Shown: piece by piece, positions 30,918 through 38,231 of the stretch
How positions within the stretch are numbered: position 1 is the stretch's first letter
Layout of the letters: every line of letters starts with the position of its first letter
Source of the DNA: a virus
IMG/VR virus record: IMGVR_UViG_3300037502_001123
Location: 1 to 38,342 of that record
Length of the DNA: 38,342 nucleotides
Direction: 5' to 3' (one strand)
Made by a program: the position numbers and the translations under genes
The notes under the pieces: generated by a model
The model's input: the letters and a program-made list of their open reading frames with translations, nothing else
Databases searched by the model: none
Told to the model about the DNA's origin: nothing

Positions 30918-31120
30918 ACCTTCACCCCGTTTTTATGGATCCCTTCGCCACAAGTGTCGCCAACCCAAGTTTTCGGGAACACCCCCTGCAGGTCGCCATC
31001 TTCCAGAACCTTCGGAGGATACCGATGGCATGTGCCCGTCTCCTCATCTTGTGATCGCCAGAATGCGCAGTCACCGCACCCGTGAGTGTCCACGTCAAAA
31101 GCAAACCTGATCTTCGCCAT
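30914..31120 (-). CDS. Cys-rich small protein (zinc-finger-like)
   Basis: A 68-residue protein from ATG 31120. CGDCAFW, GTCHRYPPK and a final GDTCGEG supply four spaced Cys plus His, suggesting one zinc knuckle or a small metal site. Comparable proteins are common in phages but uncharacterised. The longer start at 31252 is rejected because it would translate the iteron region. Confidence 0.6.
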   Translation of the reverse strand: MAKIRFAFDVDTHGCGDCAFWRSQDEETGTCHRYPPKVLEDGDLQGVFPKTWVGDTCGEGIHKNGVKV

Positions 31121-31129
31121 TTTTTGCAC

Positions 31130-31338
31130 CGTTCCTATGTAGAAAAAGAGAAATCGTTCCAAGCCTGAAGAAGGGGCACTAAAGATGCCCTTCTTCAGGT
31201 GCGTTCCAACGTGCCGTTCCACGTTTTCTTTCGTGTTTTCAGTGTTTTGCACGGGTGCCGTTCCAAGACCGTTCCAAAAATCGTTCCAGCCAGAAACGTG
31301 GAACGCAAAGGGGGGTATCGTTCCACGTCACCGTTCCA
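31130..31338. repeat. Iteron cluster CGTTCCA, candidate replication origin
   Basis: CGTTCCA occurs at 31155, 31202, 31215, 31259, 31270, 31282, 31319 and 31332 (starts), once inverted at 31299-31305, and as CGTTCCT at 31130. Adjacent copies are spaced 11-13 bp, about one helical turn. A T-rich stretch (31222-31249) lies among them. By chance well under one copy is expected. The cluster sits right behind the primase-helicase and DnaA-domain-IV genes, so an origin bound by the phage initiator is likely. Confidence 0.7.
31164..31199. other. Strong hairpin inside the iteron region
   Basis: CCTGAAGAAGGGGCA (31164-31178) pairs with TGCCCTTCTTCAGG (31186-31199) over 14 bp with a single bulged G and a 7-base loop. 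Neither side has an adjacent T-run, so it is not a standard terminator. It could be a single-strand initiation or priming structure of the origin, or an mRNA processing site. Confidence 0.6.
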
Positions 31339-31345
31339 CTTTTTC

Positions 31346-33514
31346 TCAGCCAAAATCGCCCCCCAGATCCCCTTCTTCGGCGTCATCTTCACCCGCCCCA
31401 TCAACGCCTAGCGCCCTCGCCTTCGGGCCAATCTCGGCCTTGCCGGCCTTGGTCAGGGCGAGCTTGCCGTTGCGCTTCTGGGTGATCAGTTTCTGCTTCC
31501 TGAGATTGTCCACCAGCCTGGCGACCTTGCTCTTCTGTGGCGCCCCCATCGGGCTGACCCATAGATTGGCGATGGCGATGTCTGAGAAACTGATGTCGCC
31601 CTTCCGGCTCAGAAGCATGATCATCACCTTGTCCTCGTCCGTGGCGTTGTCGGCTAGGCGCTTGCGGAAAGCCTCCTCCGAGACGTGCTCGGCCACCACG
31701 GTCGGGATTTGCCGCCCCTTGGCGTCCTTGAGCGCCTTTGGCTGGGTGCCCTTCAGGACGAAGTTGATCGGCGCAAACCCCGCTCCGCGGAACTTGCCCT
31801 GATGGTGGAAGGTGATGTTGTCGCTGTCGTTCCAGATCGTCAGGTTGCCGTCCACCTCGGCCAGGAACCCGCCGCCGCCTCTGGGCAGCAGGTTATCCTT
31901 GGACGGGTTCTTGACCGGGTGGGTGAGGATGATCACGCACGGGTTGCCGGGCAGCGTGGTGAGCTTCCGCATGGCCTTGGCGTGGCCGACCATCTGGCTG
32001 TTGCTGTTCTCGTCGTCGCCCCCAAAGAAGGCTTGTGACGTATCCACGATGATCAGGTCGAAACCGCCGGCGGCTTCCGCCTCGACCTTGATGTCCTCAT
32101 ATGTGGCGGTCAGGTCGATGGTGAACGGGCAGAACCACACATCCGGGTCATCGAGGCCCATGACCTCCTCGAGGCCCTTCCAGCGCGCCTGGATGTCGTT
32201 CGGGTTCTCGGCGGCGAAGTAGCCCACCCTGCCCGGCAGCGTCTCGGCCCCCGCGAAGCTGCGTCCGCTCCCGACACAGGCGGCAAGGTTCAGGATCACG
32301 GCGGTCTTGCCGCCGCCTGTCGGTGCGGTAAGGCTGTAGCAATAGCCCCGCTGGATGATGCCATCGACCAGATACTCCGCTGGCTTCCAGTTGGCGGCAA
32401 ACAACTTGGCGCGGGTGAAGAGCGGCCCGGCTGGCTTAACGGTTTCCGCCTTAATCTTTGGTTCGGGCATCTTCTTTTCGGCCTCGCGTTGCCGCCACTC
32501 CTCCACCAGCCCGTCGAGGGTCAGTATTTTCCCGTACCTGCCGCGCAGCCTTCCCTGCTCAAAGCGGCGCACCGTGGAGGCGCACATCCTGGCGAACTTG
32601 TCGGGGCCGCGGCCCGGCCTCGACAGGTCCGTATGGGCCTCGTATTGAGGCCACGCGGCGTCGAAAAGCTCCTGCTCTGTAGGAGTTGCGCCGGTGGTGC
32701 CGACGAGCTCCCCGAACACAGCAAGGATGGTGCTGCGCATGTAAGCATGGCGCCCGTCGGTGACGATTTCCCCGCCGAGCCCGAGCAGACCCGCCCCTTG
32801 CCGCTCGATCGGTGTATTCTTGCCGGTGTCGATCGTGGTTGTGTTCGCGGCGCGAGGGTATTGGCGTTGCAACAGGAGCACAGATACGGGCGGAGGTGCT
32901 TCCTTGATATTCATCAAGAACGTCATCTCAGCCACCCGCCCCGGCTTCGTCGGCCATGCGATGCCACCCGCCAACCGCATCACCCGTCCGGGGTCACAAA
33001 CGGAGCGGTCGCCGCCGAGGCTGTCGGCCAGCCCTTCGCAGACGGCCCGGTGAACATCCTTGTCGGTGAGCGGCTCATCCAGCATCCAGTGCAGTTGCAT
33101 GCGGCGGTGAGGCACGACGCCGGTGCACACTGCGATGTGAGGCCGGCATTGGGCGGTGCGCTGTGCGGCGGCTGCGGCGGCGTCTGACGTGTCAAGATCG
33201 ACGTAGGCGGCGGTTGTTGCGTAATGGTCGTCGCTTGAAGCACGCCCGAAAGGGGAAGTGCCCGGACTGCGCAGCGCCTGGCCGACGTAGATGTTGCTGC
33301 CCTTGGCGTTTTCGTGCGCGGCGAAGGCACATGCTTCTTCCATTTCATCTATGGAAAAAAGCCGCGAGTGCCAGAAGCCGGATCCGATGACGTGGACCGC
33401 AATCTCGATCAGCCCGTCGTCATATTCGCGGGCGTTGCCAAACAGCAGCTGCAGATGTTGGGCAATGTGCTCAGGGTTCGGCGCCAGGTCGAGGTTGGTG
33501 TCGGCCATGCTCAT
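31346..33514 (-). CDS. Primase-helicase (PrimPol/RepB-like + AAA ATPase)
   Basis: The 722-residue protein has an N-terminal primase-like part, with VDLDTSD and RMQLHWMLDEP near 105-150 and DRSVCDPGRVMRLAGGIAWP near 172-191, as in archaeal/eukaryal-type PrimPol and RepB primases. A RecA-like ATPase follows: Walker A APTGGGKTA near 395 and Walker B LIIVDTSQAF near 486. A winged-helix-like C-terminus (VARLVDNLRKQKLI) ends in an acidic tail. It would unwind and prime at the nearby iterons. It is four bases downstream of nothing else and starts directly at the end of the DnaA-like gene. Confidence 0.85.
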   Translation of the reverse strand: MSMADTNLDLAPNPEHIAQHLQLLFGNAREYDDGLIEIAVHVIGSGFWHSRLFSIDEMEEACAFAAHENAKGSNIYVGQALRSPGTSPFGRASSDDHYATTAAYVDLDTSDAAAAAAQRTAQCRPHIAVCTGVVPHRRMQLHWMLDEPLTDKDVHRAVCEGLADSLGGDRSVCDPGRVMRLAGGIAWPTKPGRVAEMTFLMNIKEAPPPVSVLLLQRQYPRAANTTTIDTGKNTPIERQGAGLLGLGGEIVTDGRHAYMRSTILAVFGELVGTTGATPTEQELFDAAWPQYEAHTDLSRPGRGPDKFARMCASTVRRFEQGRLRGRYGKILTLDGLVEEWRQREAEKKMPEPKIKAETVKPAGPLFTRAKLFAANWKPAEYLVDGIIQRGYCYSLTAPTGGGKTAVILNLAACVGSGRSFAGAETLPGRVGYFAAENPNDIQARWKGLEEVMGLDDPDVWFCPFTIDLTATYEDIKVEAEAAGGFDLIIVDTSQAFFGGDDENSNSQMVGHAKAMRKLTTLPGNPCVIILTHPVKNPSKDNLLPRGGGGFLAEVDGNLTIWNDSDNITFHHQGKFRGAGFAPINFVLKGTQPKALKDAKGRQIPTVVAEHVSEEAFRKRLADNATDEDKVMIMLLSRKGDISFSDIAIANLWVSPMGAPQKSKVARLVDNLRKQKLITQKRNGKLALTKAGKAEIGPKARALGVDGAGEDDAEEGDLGGDFG

Positions 33515-33991
33515 CTAAACCCCCAACATCTTCCGCGCGGCCACGTCTTCGTGGACGTAGTTCAACTCATGCAGGTGCCACGACTTCACGGCGTGTATGA
33601 TCGTGCTGTGATCCTCGACGTTCACGTAGCAGCAGACATCGGGGTAACTCAGCTTCGTGAGCTCACGCAGCAGCACGCACGCATGCTGCCTGGCGCGGAT
33701 GATGTGGCGGGCGCGTGTTTTGCTGGTGAGCTCGGCGGGTGTCAGCCCATGCGCCGCGGCTGTGGCGATGATGATGCCCTCGGGCGTGACGCCGGCGCCG
33801 GGCACAATCTTCATCGCCTTGATGGCCTCGACCGCCTTGGCCCGCATCAGCTTGCGGGTTGCGGCTTGTGCTTTGCGCTCCTCGCGCTCGGCATGCAGCT
33901 GCCGCGCCAGTTCGTTTTTGTCCCGCCCGTCGAGGCCATAGAACTTGCCTTCGAGGTGCGCCGCGATGGCGGCTTCGGTCCAGTGGGTCAT
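33515..33991 (-). CDS. Stand-alone DnaA domain-IV initiator protein
   Basis: A 158-residue protein. Residues 70-138 match the C-terminal DNA-binding domain of DnaA: AAHGLTPAELTSKTRARHII, the helix RARQHACVLLRELTKLSYPDV, and the signature VEDHSTIIHAV (compare RDHTTVxHAV). There is no ATPase domain. Residues 20-60 form a basic helix. It probably binds the phage origin and recruits the primase-helicase encoded next. The ATG overlaps the Cro stop. Confidence 0.8.
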   Translation of the reverse strand: MTHWTEAAIAAHLEGKFYGLDGRDKNELARQLHAEREERKAQAATRKLMRAKAVEAIKAMKIVPGAGVTPEGIIIATAAAHGLTPAELTSKTRARHIIRARQHACVLLRELTKLSYPDVCCYVNVEDHSTIIHAVKSWHLHELNYVHEDVAARKMLGV

Positions 33992-34203
33992 GCGTCGGCC
34001 CCGAAGATGTCGGGGCGGAGTTGCTCTTTCCTGACCTTGCCCTTGGTCGCCTTGTGAATGGCAACGGCCATGCGTGGCGACACCTGCCCTCTCTTGTTCA
34101 AGGCGTGCCAGACGGCGTGCTGGCTGTAGCCAATGGCTGCCGCCAGCCTGCTCATGTTGTCAAAATGGGCGATGGCGCGGTTCAAGTATTCGATTTGTTC
34201 CAT
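33988..34203 (-). CDS. Cro/YdaS-like transcriptional regulator
   Basis: A 71-residue protein from ATG 34203 (MEQIEYLNRAIAHF). A helix-turn-helix (MSRLAAAIGYSQHAVWHALN) followed by a basic segment is typical of Cro and YdaS-type proteins divergent from a CI repressor. A longer GTG start at 34245 lies within the operator, so the shorter one is preferred. As first gene of the leftward block it should act as the lytic-side switch. Confidence 0.75.
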   Translation of the reverse strand: MEQIEYLNRAIAHFDNMSRLAAAIGYSQHAVWHALNKRGQVSPRMAVAIHKATKGKVRKEQLRPDIFGADA

Positions 34204-34225
34204 GATGCGCCGCAAGAAAACACAC

Positions 34226-34249
34226 TTCCGTTTATTCGTCAACACGGAA
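34226..34249 (-). promoter_or_regulatory. Left operator/promoter with TTCCGT-N12-ACGGAA inverted repeat
   Basis: TTCCGT (34226-34231) and ACGGAA (34244-34249) form a perfect inverted repeat. On the minus strand it encloses TTGACG (34237-34242), a -35-like box that faces the Cro gene. The same element, with TTGACA, lies downstream of the repressor gene. The -10 box is weak (TTTTCT at 34215-34220). Confidence 0.6.
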
Positions 34250-34265
34250 AACGTTTCTCGCTGTG

Positions 34266-34301
34266 GTGTATGGTAAATTACACAGTCGTGTATTAAAACA
34301 C
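34266..34301 (+). promoter_or_regulatory. Repressor promoter/operator region with GTGT half-sites
   Basis: GTGTA-N8-TACAC (34266-34283) and GTGT-N6-ACAC (34288-34301) are two inverted repeats with the same half-site. TATTAA (34291-34296) is a -10-like box about 33 bases before GTG 34330. A matching -35 is not clear, which would fit a promoter that needs activation. Confidence 0.45.
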
Positions 34302-34329
34302 CCGCTTGAGTGATGTGAGGGACAGTCCG

Positions 34330-34905
34330 GTGGGTGTCGGTAAGCGCATTAGAGAAGCGCGCGAAGCGTTAGATTTAACGCAGGAGCAGCTGGCGGAAAT
34401 GGTCGGCTGCAAGCAGACCGACGTGTACCGCATCGAGACAGGCAAGGTTACGCACTCAAGATACCTTGCGCCTATATTAAAAGTTTTGCACTTATCAGAG
34501 AACACACATACCGTTGTGCCGCTGGTGGGCTACATAGGTGCAGGTGCTGAAGTGTTTGCGATAGACGACCACGAGAAGGGCGACGGGCTTGAAATGATCC
34601 CTGCGCCGCCAGGTATGCTGAACGGTATCGCTCTGATTGTACGCGGCACGTCCATGACGCCGAAGTATGACGACGGAGAGGTGATTTTTATCGAGAAGAC
34701 CGTCTATGCGATCGACAGCCTGATTGGCGAAAACTGCTACCTCCAGCTTCCCGATGGCCGGTCCTATCTCAAAAAGCTCCAGTACGGCTCCCGGCCCGGC
34801 CTCTATAGCCTCATTTCCTACAACGCGCCGCCCATCATAGACGTGCCAATTGAGCGCGCTTACCCGATTGCGTTTACAAAGCCGAAGTACCGAAATCTGA
34901 AATAA
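34330..34905 (+). CDS. CI/LexA-type lysogeny repressor (HTH + S24 peptidase)
   Basis: A 191-residue protein from GTG 34330, chosen for GAGGGA seven bases upstream; TTG 34306 is possible. The N-terminal XRE HTH (LTQEQLAEMVGCKQTDVYRIE, about 16-36) precedes a hinge with Ala-Gly (71-72) suited to autocleavage. An S24 domain follows, with the Ser of GTSMTPKYDDGE (S108) and the Lys of SYLKKL (K148 or K149). RecA-stimulated self-cleavage would induce the prophage. It lies between two copies of the same operator. Confidence 0.88.
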   Translation: MGVGKRIREAREALDLTQEQLAEMVGCKQTDVYRIETGKVTHSRYLAPILKVLHLSENTHTVVPLVGYIGAGAEVFAIDDHEKGDGLEMIPAPPGMLNGIALIVRGTSMTPKYDDGEVIFIEKTVYAIDSLIGENCYLQLPDGRSYLKKLQYGSRPGLYSLISYNAPPIIDVPIERAYPIAFTKPKYRNLK

Positions 34906-34909
34906 ACAT

Positions 34910-34943
34910 TTCCGTGTTGACACAATAAACGGATCTGTATAGT
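34910..34943 (+). promoter_or_regulatory. Right operator/promoter of the early rightward operon
   Basis: TTCCGT (34910-34915) and ACGGAT (34929-34934) form an inverted repeat around TTGACA (34917-34922). TATAGT (34938-34943) follows at 15 bases. The first rightward gene starts at 34973 with GGAGG upstream. The element starts five bases after the repressor stop. Confidence 0.7.
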
Positions 34944-34972
34944 CTCGCCTCCGTCAGTTCACGGAGGACGAC

Positions 34973-35155
34973 ATGCAAACGGCACTCACGCACCAACAGC
35001 TCACTGACCTTTACGACCTGCGCCGCTGGATGCTGCGGCCCGACTACCAGCGCCTGGCGGACGCGCACCACATCCGCCGCGACCCCAACACCTATGAGAT
35101 CAGCTGGGCGCCCTCGTCGATCGAGGCGCGGCTGCATGAAGCGGGGCTTCTGTGA
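34973..35155 (+). CDS. First early rightward gene, 60-residue protein
   Basis: ATG 34973 has a strong ribosome-binding site (GGAGG at 34963-34967). The protein (MQTALTHQQLTDLYDLRRWM) is helical at the start, with an ISWAPSSIEARLHEAGL end. As first gene behind the main early promoter it may be regulatory, but no family is recognised. Confidence 0.6.
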   Translation: MQTALTHQQLTDLYDLRRWMLRPDYQRLADAHHIRRDPNTYEISWAPSSIEARLHEAGLL

Positions 35156-35337
35156 TGGCCCGCCCCGCGAAATATCCGTGGCGCACGATGGCTGTGGGCG
35201 AGAGCTTCTTCGCCCCCGGTCGGACCTCGACATCAATTCACGGCGATGCCCGCAAATACTTCCGCCCGATCCGCATCCGCACCCGCTTGGTGATGGTCAA
35301 GGGGATTGTCGGCGTCCGCGTGTGGAGGGTGGCATGA
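35155..35337 (+). CDS. Hypothetical protein, 60 residues
   Basis: ATG 35155 overlaps the upstream stop. The basic protein reads YPWRTMAVGESFFAPGR and ends GVRVWRVA, a recurring pattern of small phage proteins (vGdSFf...RVWR) without assigned activity. The fold is likely a small beta sheet. Confidence 0.55.
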   Translation: MARPAKYPWRTMAVGESFFAPGRTSTSIHGDARKYFRPIRIRTRLVMVKGIVGVRVWRVA

Positions 35338-35603
35338 AGCCCTGGCACCAGATCGACGGCTATTGCTTCAACTGGCCGATCCTGTCGAGCGAGAAGGCAA
35401 AGCAGCGCATCGAGACGCTGGTCGATCACATGATCGAGATGACGCCGGCGGAGCGAGTGGAGTTCCTCGACAAGTGGATCCCGGCGCTGCGCGACACGAA
35501 GGCCGCCGCGAAGGCGGGCATTGACGCAGCTGATCAACACCTAGTCGTGACCGCGCTGATGACGTGGCGCGAGGACAACCGCGAGAGGATCCAGCACCAA
35601 TGA
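35334..35603 (+). CDS. Hypothetical protein, 89 residues
   Basis: ATG 35334 overlaps the previous stop (ATGA). The sequence is helical: KAKQRIETLVDHMIEMTPAE, VEFLDKWIPALRDT and a charged tail. No known motif. It is coupled to its neighbours on both sides. Confidence 0.55.
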   Translation: MKPWHQIDGYCFNWPILSSEKAKQRIETLVDHMIEMTPAERVEFLDKWIPALRDTKAAAKAGIDAADQHLVVTALMTWREDNRERIQHQ

Positions 35604-36103
35604 TCACCCGCATCCTGTGGACATTCAGAAACAACGAGACGGCGCACGCGCCGAGCCGCTTGACGGCCAGCGTGACGCCTGCGGCCCGCTCCGTCGTCCT
35701 CCCACCTCGTGGGCGGGCCGCCCCTATTGCTGCCGTGCCGAATTGTCACCGGATGGTGCGCGTTCTTGGCGATCGTCAAGATAGGCCGGCAGCAACCCTC
35801 TCCCTCCGACCGCGCGTTCATGCTGCGCGCGGCACCTTGGCGTCGCCTCAGTTTTCGAGGCGCGCCCCTTTATTCGACGCCACCGCCGAGCGGTGGATCG
35901 TGCCCCCTTCCTCCGTGACGGAGGGTGCCGGCGCTTCGGCGGAACCGAGGCACACCCACAACGCTGCAACTCTCAAGCGCCCGGCGGTCGTCCCCGATCC
36001 ACAGGCCGCCGGGCGTCTTGATGCAGTGCTGGAGGTGGTGACTGTGGCGATGGGCTTGGTCGTGTTCGGCATGATCGCCTACGTGCTGATGGTGATGGCA
36101 TGA
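35600..36103 (+). CDS. Uncertain frame with C-terminal membrane peptide
   Basis: An open frame from ATG 35600 runs to the start of the nuclease gene, but most of its translation is a Pro/Arg/Ala-rich string with no protein-like features and coincides with a dense hairpin region. The last 28 residues (LDAVLEVVTVAMGLVVFGMI and on) form a convincing membrane span. GGAGG lies eight bases ahead of an in-frame GTG near 36047. The real product may be only this short membrane peptide, coupled by ATGA to the nuclease gene. Confidence 0.3.
   Translation: MITRILWTFRNNETAHAPSRLTASVTPAARSVVLPPRGRAAPIAAVPNCHRMVRVLGDRQDRPAATLSLRPRVHAARGTLASPQFSRRAPLFDATAERWIVPPSSVTEGAGASAEPRHTHNAATLKRPAVVPDPQAAGRLDAVLEVVTVAMGLVVFGMIAYVLMVMA
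35641..36015 (+). ncRNA. Multi-hairpin region, candidate structured RNA
   Basis: Successive stems are 35641-35652 (GGCGC/GCGCC), 35681-35721 (8-bp GCGGCCCG/CGGGCCGC enclosing CCCAC/GTGGG), 35810-35832 (7 bp), 35844-35862 (6 bp), 35880-35896 (7 bp, 3-base loop), 35910-35924 (6 bp, TGA loop), 35932-35941 (C-UUCG-G tetraloop) and 35978-36015 (10 bp, CGCCCGGCGG/CCGCCGGGCG). They lie in an early rightward transcript in a region poor in convincing protein code. A structured leader, a small RNA or a decoy for host factors are options. Confidence 0.45.
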
Positions 36104-36852
36104 GCGGCCTCCTGAAGCACGGGCGCAAGCACGTCTCCGTCAGCCAGTGCAACCTGTTTCAGAATAGCATATGGCTCTACGTGTTCGAGCAGATCATGGG
36201 CAACCGTGGCTCTGTTGGCTCTGCTGCCCACCGCGGAACGGCTGGAGAGGATGGCGTCACGCTGGGTCTGCTGAAGCCGGACACGCCACTCGCCGAGTGC
36301 CAGGAGAAGGCGCTCGCCACCTATGACCGCCTCACGGCGCTGTCTGGTGATCCGAACCGCGAGAAGGAACGCGAGGCTGTCCCCGGCATCGTTGAACAGG
36401 CGCTGAACGAACTGCGCCCCTATGGCGTGCCGTCCCACGTTCAGCACGAGATTATGTGGCAGCACCCGGATCTGCCGGTGCCGTTCAAGGGCTACATCGA
36501 CTTCATGTGGGAAGACCACGGCATCATCCTCGACATGAAGACCCAGCTGCGTCTGTCGAGCGAGGTGTCTACCTCCCATGCGCGGCAGGTCGCTCTGTAC
36601 GGCGCAGCGGTGAGCGACAACTTCGGGCTTCGCGTTGGTTACTTCACTCCGAAGAAGTGCGCCGTCTATCAGGTCGAGAATGCAAAGCAGCACCTTGAAA
36701 GCCTAGTGCGCATCGCCAAGGCGATCGACCGCTTCCTTGATCTGCACGATGACCCGAACGAGCTCTTGAAGATCGTCGTGCCCAATCCAGACAGCTTCTA
36801 CTTCTCGGATCCGATGATCCGCCAGAAGGCATTCGAGATTTCCGGCATCTGA
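36100..36852 (+). CDS. PD-(D/E)XK nuclease, RecB/Cas4-like
   Basis: A 250-residue protein. The N-terminal VSVSQCNLFQNSIWLYVFEQ and SAAHRGTAGEDG (H44, E50) match the RecB-family motif I region. GYIDFMWEDHGIILDMKTQ supplies D134 and the D145-x-K147 catalytic set. It likely acts as an exonuclease for recombination or DNA processing with the SSB and RuvC-like products encoded next. Confidence 0.8.
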   Translation: MSGLLKHGRKHVSVSQCNLFQNSIWLYVFEQIMGNRGSVGSAAHRGTAGEDGVTLGLLKPDTPLAECQEKALATYDRLTALSGDPNREKEREAVPGIVEQALNELRPYGVPSHVQHEIMWQHPDLPVPFKGYIDFMWEDHGIILDMKTQLRLSSEVSTSHARQVALYGAAVSDNFGLRVGYFTPKKCAVYQVENAKQHLESLVRIAKAIDRFLDLHDDPNELLKIVVPNPDSFYFSDPMIRQKAFEISGI

Positions 36853-36910
36853 GCCGAAACGCAACGCCGCCGGCGTCATGGCGGCAATCACATAGAAGGT
36901 AAACTGCAAG

Positions 36911-37507
36911 ATGTTTTCACTTGGACTGAGTGGCGGCGGCGGAAACTACATCCGGTTCAGCCCGTCGATTAACGCCTGGCAGCTGGGCAAGGACGAGATC
37001 GAACTGAAGAAGATCGTCTTCGACATGGACAGCATCAAGACCGGCTGGGGGCTGATGGCCGAAGGCCAGGCGCCGCAGTGGGTATGGGATGACGCTGTCG
37101 GCAAGCGCGGCGTAAAGCCCGAAGGCGAGTTCAAGCGAGGCTTCAGCGTTCGCGTATGGCTCGGGCCGGATCGCGGATGGGCTGAATGGTCGAGCACGGG
37201 AACGGGGCCAGCGATGGGCTTTGAGGCGTTGGCGGGTGAGGCGATGGCCGACAAGGACGACAACCCCGGCAAGTGCGTGATGTGCGCCTACAAGGGCTCG
37301 ACACCAATGAAGGTTGGCAAGGGCTCCACCCGCTCGCCCAACTTCGAGATCCTTGGCTGGGTGGATCGCCCCGCCGACGACGCCGACGACGAAGACGAGG
37401 CACCGGCTCCGAAGGCCGCCGCGAAGGCACCGCCGGCCACCGGCTCGAGGGCTGTTCCGCCGCCGAGCAAGAAGGCCGCCGCAGTTGATCTGGCGGACTT
37501 TGGCTGA
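36911..37507 (+). CDS. Probable single-stranded DNA-binding protein
   Basis: A 198-residue protein with a beta-rich N-terminal two thirds (FDMDSIKTGWG, PQWVWDD, FKRGFSVRVWL, WAEWSSTGTGPAMGF). An Ala/Pro/Lys linker with an acidic patch (DDADDEDEA) follows, and the end VDLADFG resembles the acidic SSB tail. Location between nuclease and resolvase genes supports the role. The exact family is not certain. Confidence 0.6.
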   Translation: MFSLGLSGGGGNYIRFSPSINAWQLGKDEIELKKIVFDMDSIKTGWGLMAEGQAPQWVWDDAVGKRGVKPEGEFKRGFSVRVWLGPDRGWAEWSSTGTGPAMGFEALAGEAMADKDDNPGKCVMCAYKGSTPMKVGKGSTRSPNFEILGWVDRPADDADDEDEAPAPKAAAKAPPATGSRAVPPPSKKAAAVDLADFG

Positions 37508-37977
37508 TGATCGTCGCTGGCGTGGATTGCGGCTTGACAGGCGCCGTCGCTTTTCTCGACGGCCCCAACCTTCTCACGGTCTTCGACCTGCCGACGATCG
37601 ACAAGCCACACAAGAATGGAAGCCGGGCTGAACTTAGCCCGGCACTCCTTCAGGACGAACTGATCGGAGACGTGAAGGTGAGCGTGGCATTCATCGAACA
37701 AGTTACCGCCAGCCCGCAGATGGGCACGGTGTCGGCGTTCCGGTTCGGCGAATGCTTCGGGCAGATCTGCGCCGTGTTTCAGTGCCTCGGGATACGCACA
37801 GAACTTGTGCGCCCGGCAACCTGGAAGAAGGCGATGGGGCTGAACTCCGACGCCGAGGTGTCGCGCGCCAAGGCCATCGAGCTCTGGCCCGACAGCAGCC
37901 ACTACTTCAAGCGCAAGATGGATCACAACCGAGCCGAGGCGGCGCTGTTGGCTGAGTATGGACGGAGGCAAGGGTGA
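37507..37977 (+). CDS. RuvC-like Holliday junction resolvase
   Basis: A 156-residue protein. GVDCGLTGA (D7) and the Glu in AFIEQV (E64) are followed by MGTVSAFRFGECFGQI and RPATWKK. The end MDHNRAEAALLAE carries D139 and E144, completing the RNase-H-like acidic set. It should cut branched DNA before packaging. It overlaps its neighbours at both ends. Confidence 0.85.
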   Translation: MIVAGVDCGLTGAVAFLDGPNLLTVFDLPTIDKPHKNGSRAELSPALLQDELIGDVKVSVAFIEQVTASPQMGTVSAFRFGECFGQICAVFQCLGIRTELVRPATWKKAMGLNSDAEVSRAKAIELWPDSSHYFKRKMDHNRAEAALLAEYGRRQG

Positions 37978-38231
37978 CAGCTTGGACCCCGCTCAACAAG
38001 GGCGACAAGCGTCCGCAGGGGCGCGTGCTGGTGACGTTCGACGCCAGCACGAAGGCGGAGAAGAAGCTGTACGCCGCCATCTTCGGCTTTGAGCAACAGC
38101 CCGACTGGAGCGTTGGGGTGGCTTACTGGAGCCCAGAGATCAGGAAGTGGATGACTGGCCGCGGCAGCATCGAGAACGTCATCGCCTGGGCGCCGCTGCC
38201 AGAACCGTATGAGGTGCAAGACAATGGTTGA
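37974..38231 (+). CDS. DUF551-like small protein (second copy from contig overlap)
   Basis: The same 85-residue protein as at 18-275 apart from residue 82, Gln in place of Lys. Two silent changes occur (38084, 38087). Biologically one gene per genome unit is expected. Confidence 0.8.
   Translation: MTAWTPLNKGDKRPQGRVLVTFDASTKAEKKLYAAIFGFEQQPDWSVGVAYWSPEIRKWMTGRGSIENVIAWAPLPEPYEVQDNG

Noticed and set aside
31121-31252. Upstream start of the Cys-rich protein
   Set aside because: The extension would translate iterons and the strong hairpin; the protein core begins at ATG 31120.
36861-36886. GC hairpin GCCGCC/GGCGGC ahead of the SSB-like gene as a terminator
   Set aside because: No T-run follows and two alternative short pairings compete, so it is probably incidental.
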